Shown piece after piece: positions 62,722-64,000 of a DNA stretch of 64,000 bases; within the stretch, counting starts at the first letter, position 1, and every line of letters begins with the position of its first letter. The DNA lies in NCBI RefSeq assembly GCF_003432075.1, contig NZ_QWBU01000010.1, positions 62,001 through 126,000 on the forward strand, written 5' to 3'. The position numbers and the translations under genes were made by a program. This stretch comes from Shinella sp. WSJ-2 (GTDB taxonomy: Bacteria > Pseudomonadota > Alphaproteobacteria > Rhizobiales > Rhizobiaceae). The notes below the pieces were generated by a model that was not told the DNA's origin, ran no database searches, and worked only from the letters and a program-made list of their open reading frames with translations.

Positions 62722-63225
62722 TTAGCGCGAAAGCCCGAGACTCTCTTCCACCTTCAGTCTTCGGATCGTCTCGTCGATCAGCATGTTAGCGATCTTCATG
62801 CGCAGCGTCGCATTGGCGCGCAAGTCTTCAGGCGCGCGGTCGGGATGGTTTTCTCGGGCGAAGCTGCGGCGGCGGGCGAGCAGGTCGTCCATACCTTCCT
62901 TGCCGGTGAGGGCAAGATCCTCGGCGATCTCGTCCGGTGCTGTGCGCATAAGATGCGGCGCCGGGAGAGGGGGCGGCTCGGGCGCCGGCTGCGGTGACGG
63001 GGGAACCGAGCGCGGCGCCTCATAGAGATCAAGATAGGCGGCGGCCGCCTGCGAACCGGAGACGAAGGTGCCGCCGGTGCCGATGCCGGCAAAACCCGAG
63101 GTCAGGCCGCGAATCTCGCCGGGGCCGTCGCCTTCGACAGCCTCTTCCGCGGCGTCCTCTTCAGCTTGGCGCGCCTCGGCTTTCAGCCTTTCCAGCACGG
63201 ATTCGAAAACGGTCATGCCGAACAT
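62722..63225 (-). CDS. Hypothetical protein with partial J-domain-like C-terminus
   Basis: A 167-residue protein. Residues 1-30 are charged, the middle (about 75-95) is Pro-rich (RSVPPSPQPAPEPPPLPAP), and the C-terminal part (about 115-160) reads DLLARRRSFARENHPDRAPEDL followed by ANATLRMKIANMLIDETIRRL. The HPD within helix-loop-helix is the J-domain signature that stimulates Hsp70. The first helix seems short, so it is a partial or divergent J domain. The role is unknown. Confidence 0.6.
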   Translation of the reverse strand: MFGMTVFESVLERLKAEARQAEEDAAEEAVEGDGPGEIRGLTSGFAGIGTGGTFVSGSQAAAAYLDLYEAPRSVPPSPQPAPEPPPLPAPHLMRTAPDEIAEDLALTGKEGMDDLLARRRSFARENHPDRAPEDLRANATLRMKIANMLIDETIRRLKVEESLGLSR

Positions 63226-63240
63226 TGGGTCTTTCTCCGT

Positions 63241-64000
63241 TCAGTCCGGTGAAAGCATCCGGCTGCGCTGCAGGATGAGATCATAGAGCAATTTGGCGCT
63301 CGGGGGGAGCGCCCGGCCTTTCACGGAGATCAGGCTGTAGGGCTTGATGTCGATGTCGAAATCCGTGTTGAGAATGCTGATCTCGCCGGCCTGCGCACCG
63401 ACATCGGCGATGAAGACCGCCATGTCGCGGGCGACGGGTGCGATCGCATTCGAGCCGCAGACGATGGCGGTGGTCAGCAGGATCGACGAGGTATTGACGA
63501 CGGTGGAAGGCAGCGGCACGCCATCGGCGATGAACAGTTCCTCGATGCGCCGGCGCAAAAGCGTGCCTGGCGGCTGAAAAACCCAGTCGAAATGCGGCAG
63601 GTCGGCAAGGCCGACGACGGGCTTTTCCGTCAGAGGGTGACCCTTGCGAACGATAAGGCAGGCCTTTTCCACACCGATCTCGGTGACGTTGAACAGCCGC
63701 GGATTGAGATCATCGGGCACGCGGGCAATGATGAAATCCTGTCGGGCGGCCAAGAGTTCGCGAGCGAGCACGTTGCTCGTCTCCACGCGCACATTCACCT
63801 CGATGCCGGGATAGGCGGCGCTGACCTGCTGGATCGCCGGCACGGCGAGGCTGATCGCCGGTGCGGTGACGGAACCCAGATAGACCGAACCGCCGGTGCC
63901 GGATTTCAGCGCCGAAAGCTCGCGGTCGACCTCGCGCAGTTCGAGCAGGATGGTACGCGCCCGCCGCGCGAAGGCCCGGCCGAAGGCCGTCAGCGCCACG
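63241..64000 (-). CDS. LysR-family regulator, 5' part cut by window edge
   Basis: The C-terminal ~253 residues of a LysR regulator. TAFGRAFARRARTILLELREVDRELSAL is the linker helix that follows the HTH. The effector-binding domain follows (GSVYLGSVTAPAISLAVPAIQQVSAAYPGIEV; FDWVFQPPGTLLRRRIEELF). The HTH lies beyond the right edge, so the true start is not seen. The target is unknown; the GbpR/galactose branch looks similar, which I cannot confirm. Confidence 0.85.
   Translation of the reverse strand, partial: VALTAFGRAFARRARTILLELREVDRELSALKSGTGGSVYLGSVTAPAISLAVPAIQQVSAAYPGIEVNVRVETSNVLARELLAARQDFIIARVPDDLNPRLFNVTEIGVEKACLIVRKGHPLTEKPVVGLADLPHFDWVFQPPGTLLRRRIEELFIADGVPLPSTVVNTSSILLTTAIVCGSNAIAPVARDMAVFIADVGAQAGEISILNTDFDIDIKPYSLISVKGRALPPSAKLLYDLILQRSRMLSPD

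Overview
The window is 64 kb of GC-rich (roughly 60%), densely coded chromosome-like DNA from an alphaproteobacterium of the Rhizobiaceae (Sinorhizobium/Ensifer, Rhizobium, Agrobacterium or Shinella type). The evidence is the gene content and, from memory of S. meliloti, the gene order: smoC-smoEFGKS-mtlK, then phyR/nepR/ecfG/HWE kinase, then hmuVUTS and tonB. Two other signs are RirA-type iron operators and short rhizobial palindromic repeats. I see no insertion sequence, integrase, prophage or CRISPR array. Almost all genes are metabolic, transport or regulatory.

Layout. (1) 1-8.6 kb: reductive pyrimidine degradation. Dihydropyrimidinase and a beta-ureidopropionase-type amidase face away from a RutR-like TetR regulator. 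The dihydropyrimidine dehydrogenase pair preT-preA sits 3 kb away, behind a DMT exporter and exoD. A good RutR-like operator lies at 3204-3219. (2) 8.8-18.9 kb: sorbitol/mannitol uptake and oxidation (regulator smoC, ABC transporter smoEFGK, dehydrogenases smoS and mtlK, a HAD phosphatase and an FGGY kinase). (3) 18.9-23.6 kb: the general stress response core (phyR, nepR, ecfG, HWE kinase). Two well-matched EcfG-type promoters are visible, and a candidate small RNA with a third, weaker one. (4) 23.7-30.6 kb: haem and iron uptake (hmuSTUV, tonB, a DUF2325 protein and an IsdG-like haem monooxygenase) with two TGA-N9-TCA iron operators. (5) 30.6-39.2 kb: small genes (DUF423, truncated haemoglobin, TetR plus SMR exporter, a ThuA/dehydrogenase pair with LacI regulator, a glycosyltransferase, an ArsC-like protein, MarR plus GNAT, a phosphatase). 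(6) 39.4-44.5 kb: a polysaccharide cluster (polymerase-like membrane protein, acyltransferase, GH5 glycosidase, Wzz/GumC-type protein). (7) 44.6-51.1 kb: SDR and AraC regulator, then ROK-type XylR and the xylFHG xylose transporter. (8) A tRNA-Arg(CCG) and a tiny lipoprotein-like ORF. (9) 51.7-62.6 kb: an inositol-type ABC transporter, inositol dehydrogenase, IolI-like isomerase and LacI regulator, facing a MocD-MocE-MocF-type oxygenase operon that also holds a divergent PanB-like protein. (10) Housekeeping-type hypotheticals and a truncated LysR gene at the right edge.

The part most likely to be under-described is region 9. It looks like a route for import and oxidative O-demethylation of a methylated inositol or rhizopine, with a PanB-fold protein that has lost the residues expected of ketopantoate hydroxymethyltransferase. 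All functional assignments come from reading the sequence; no database search was run.
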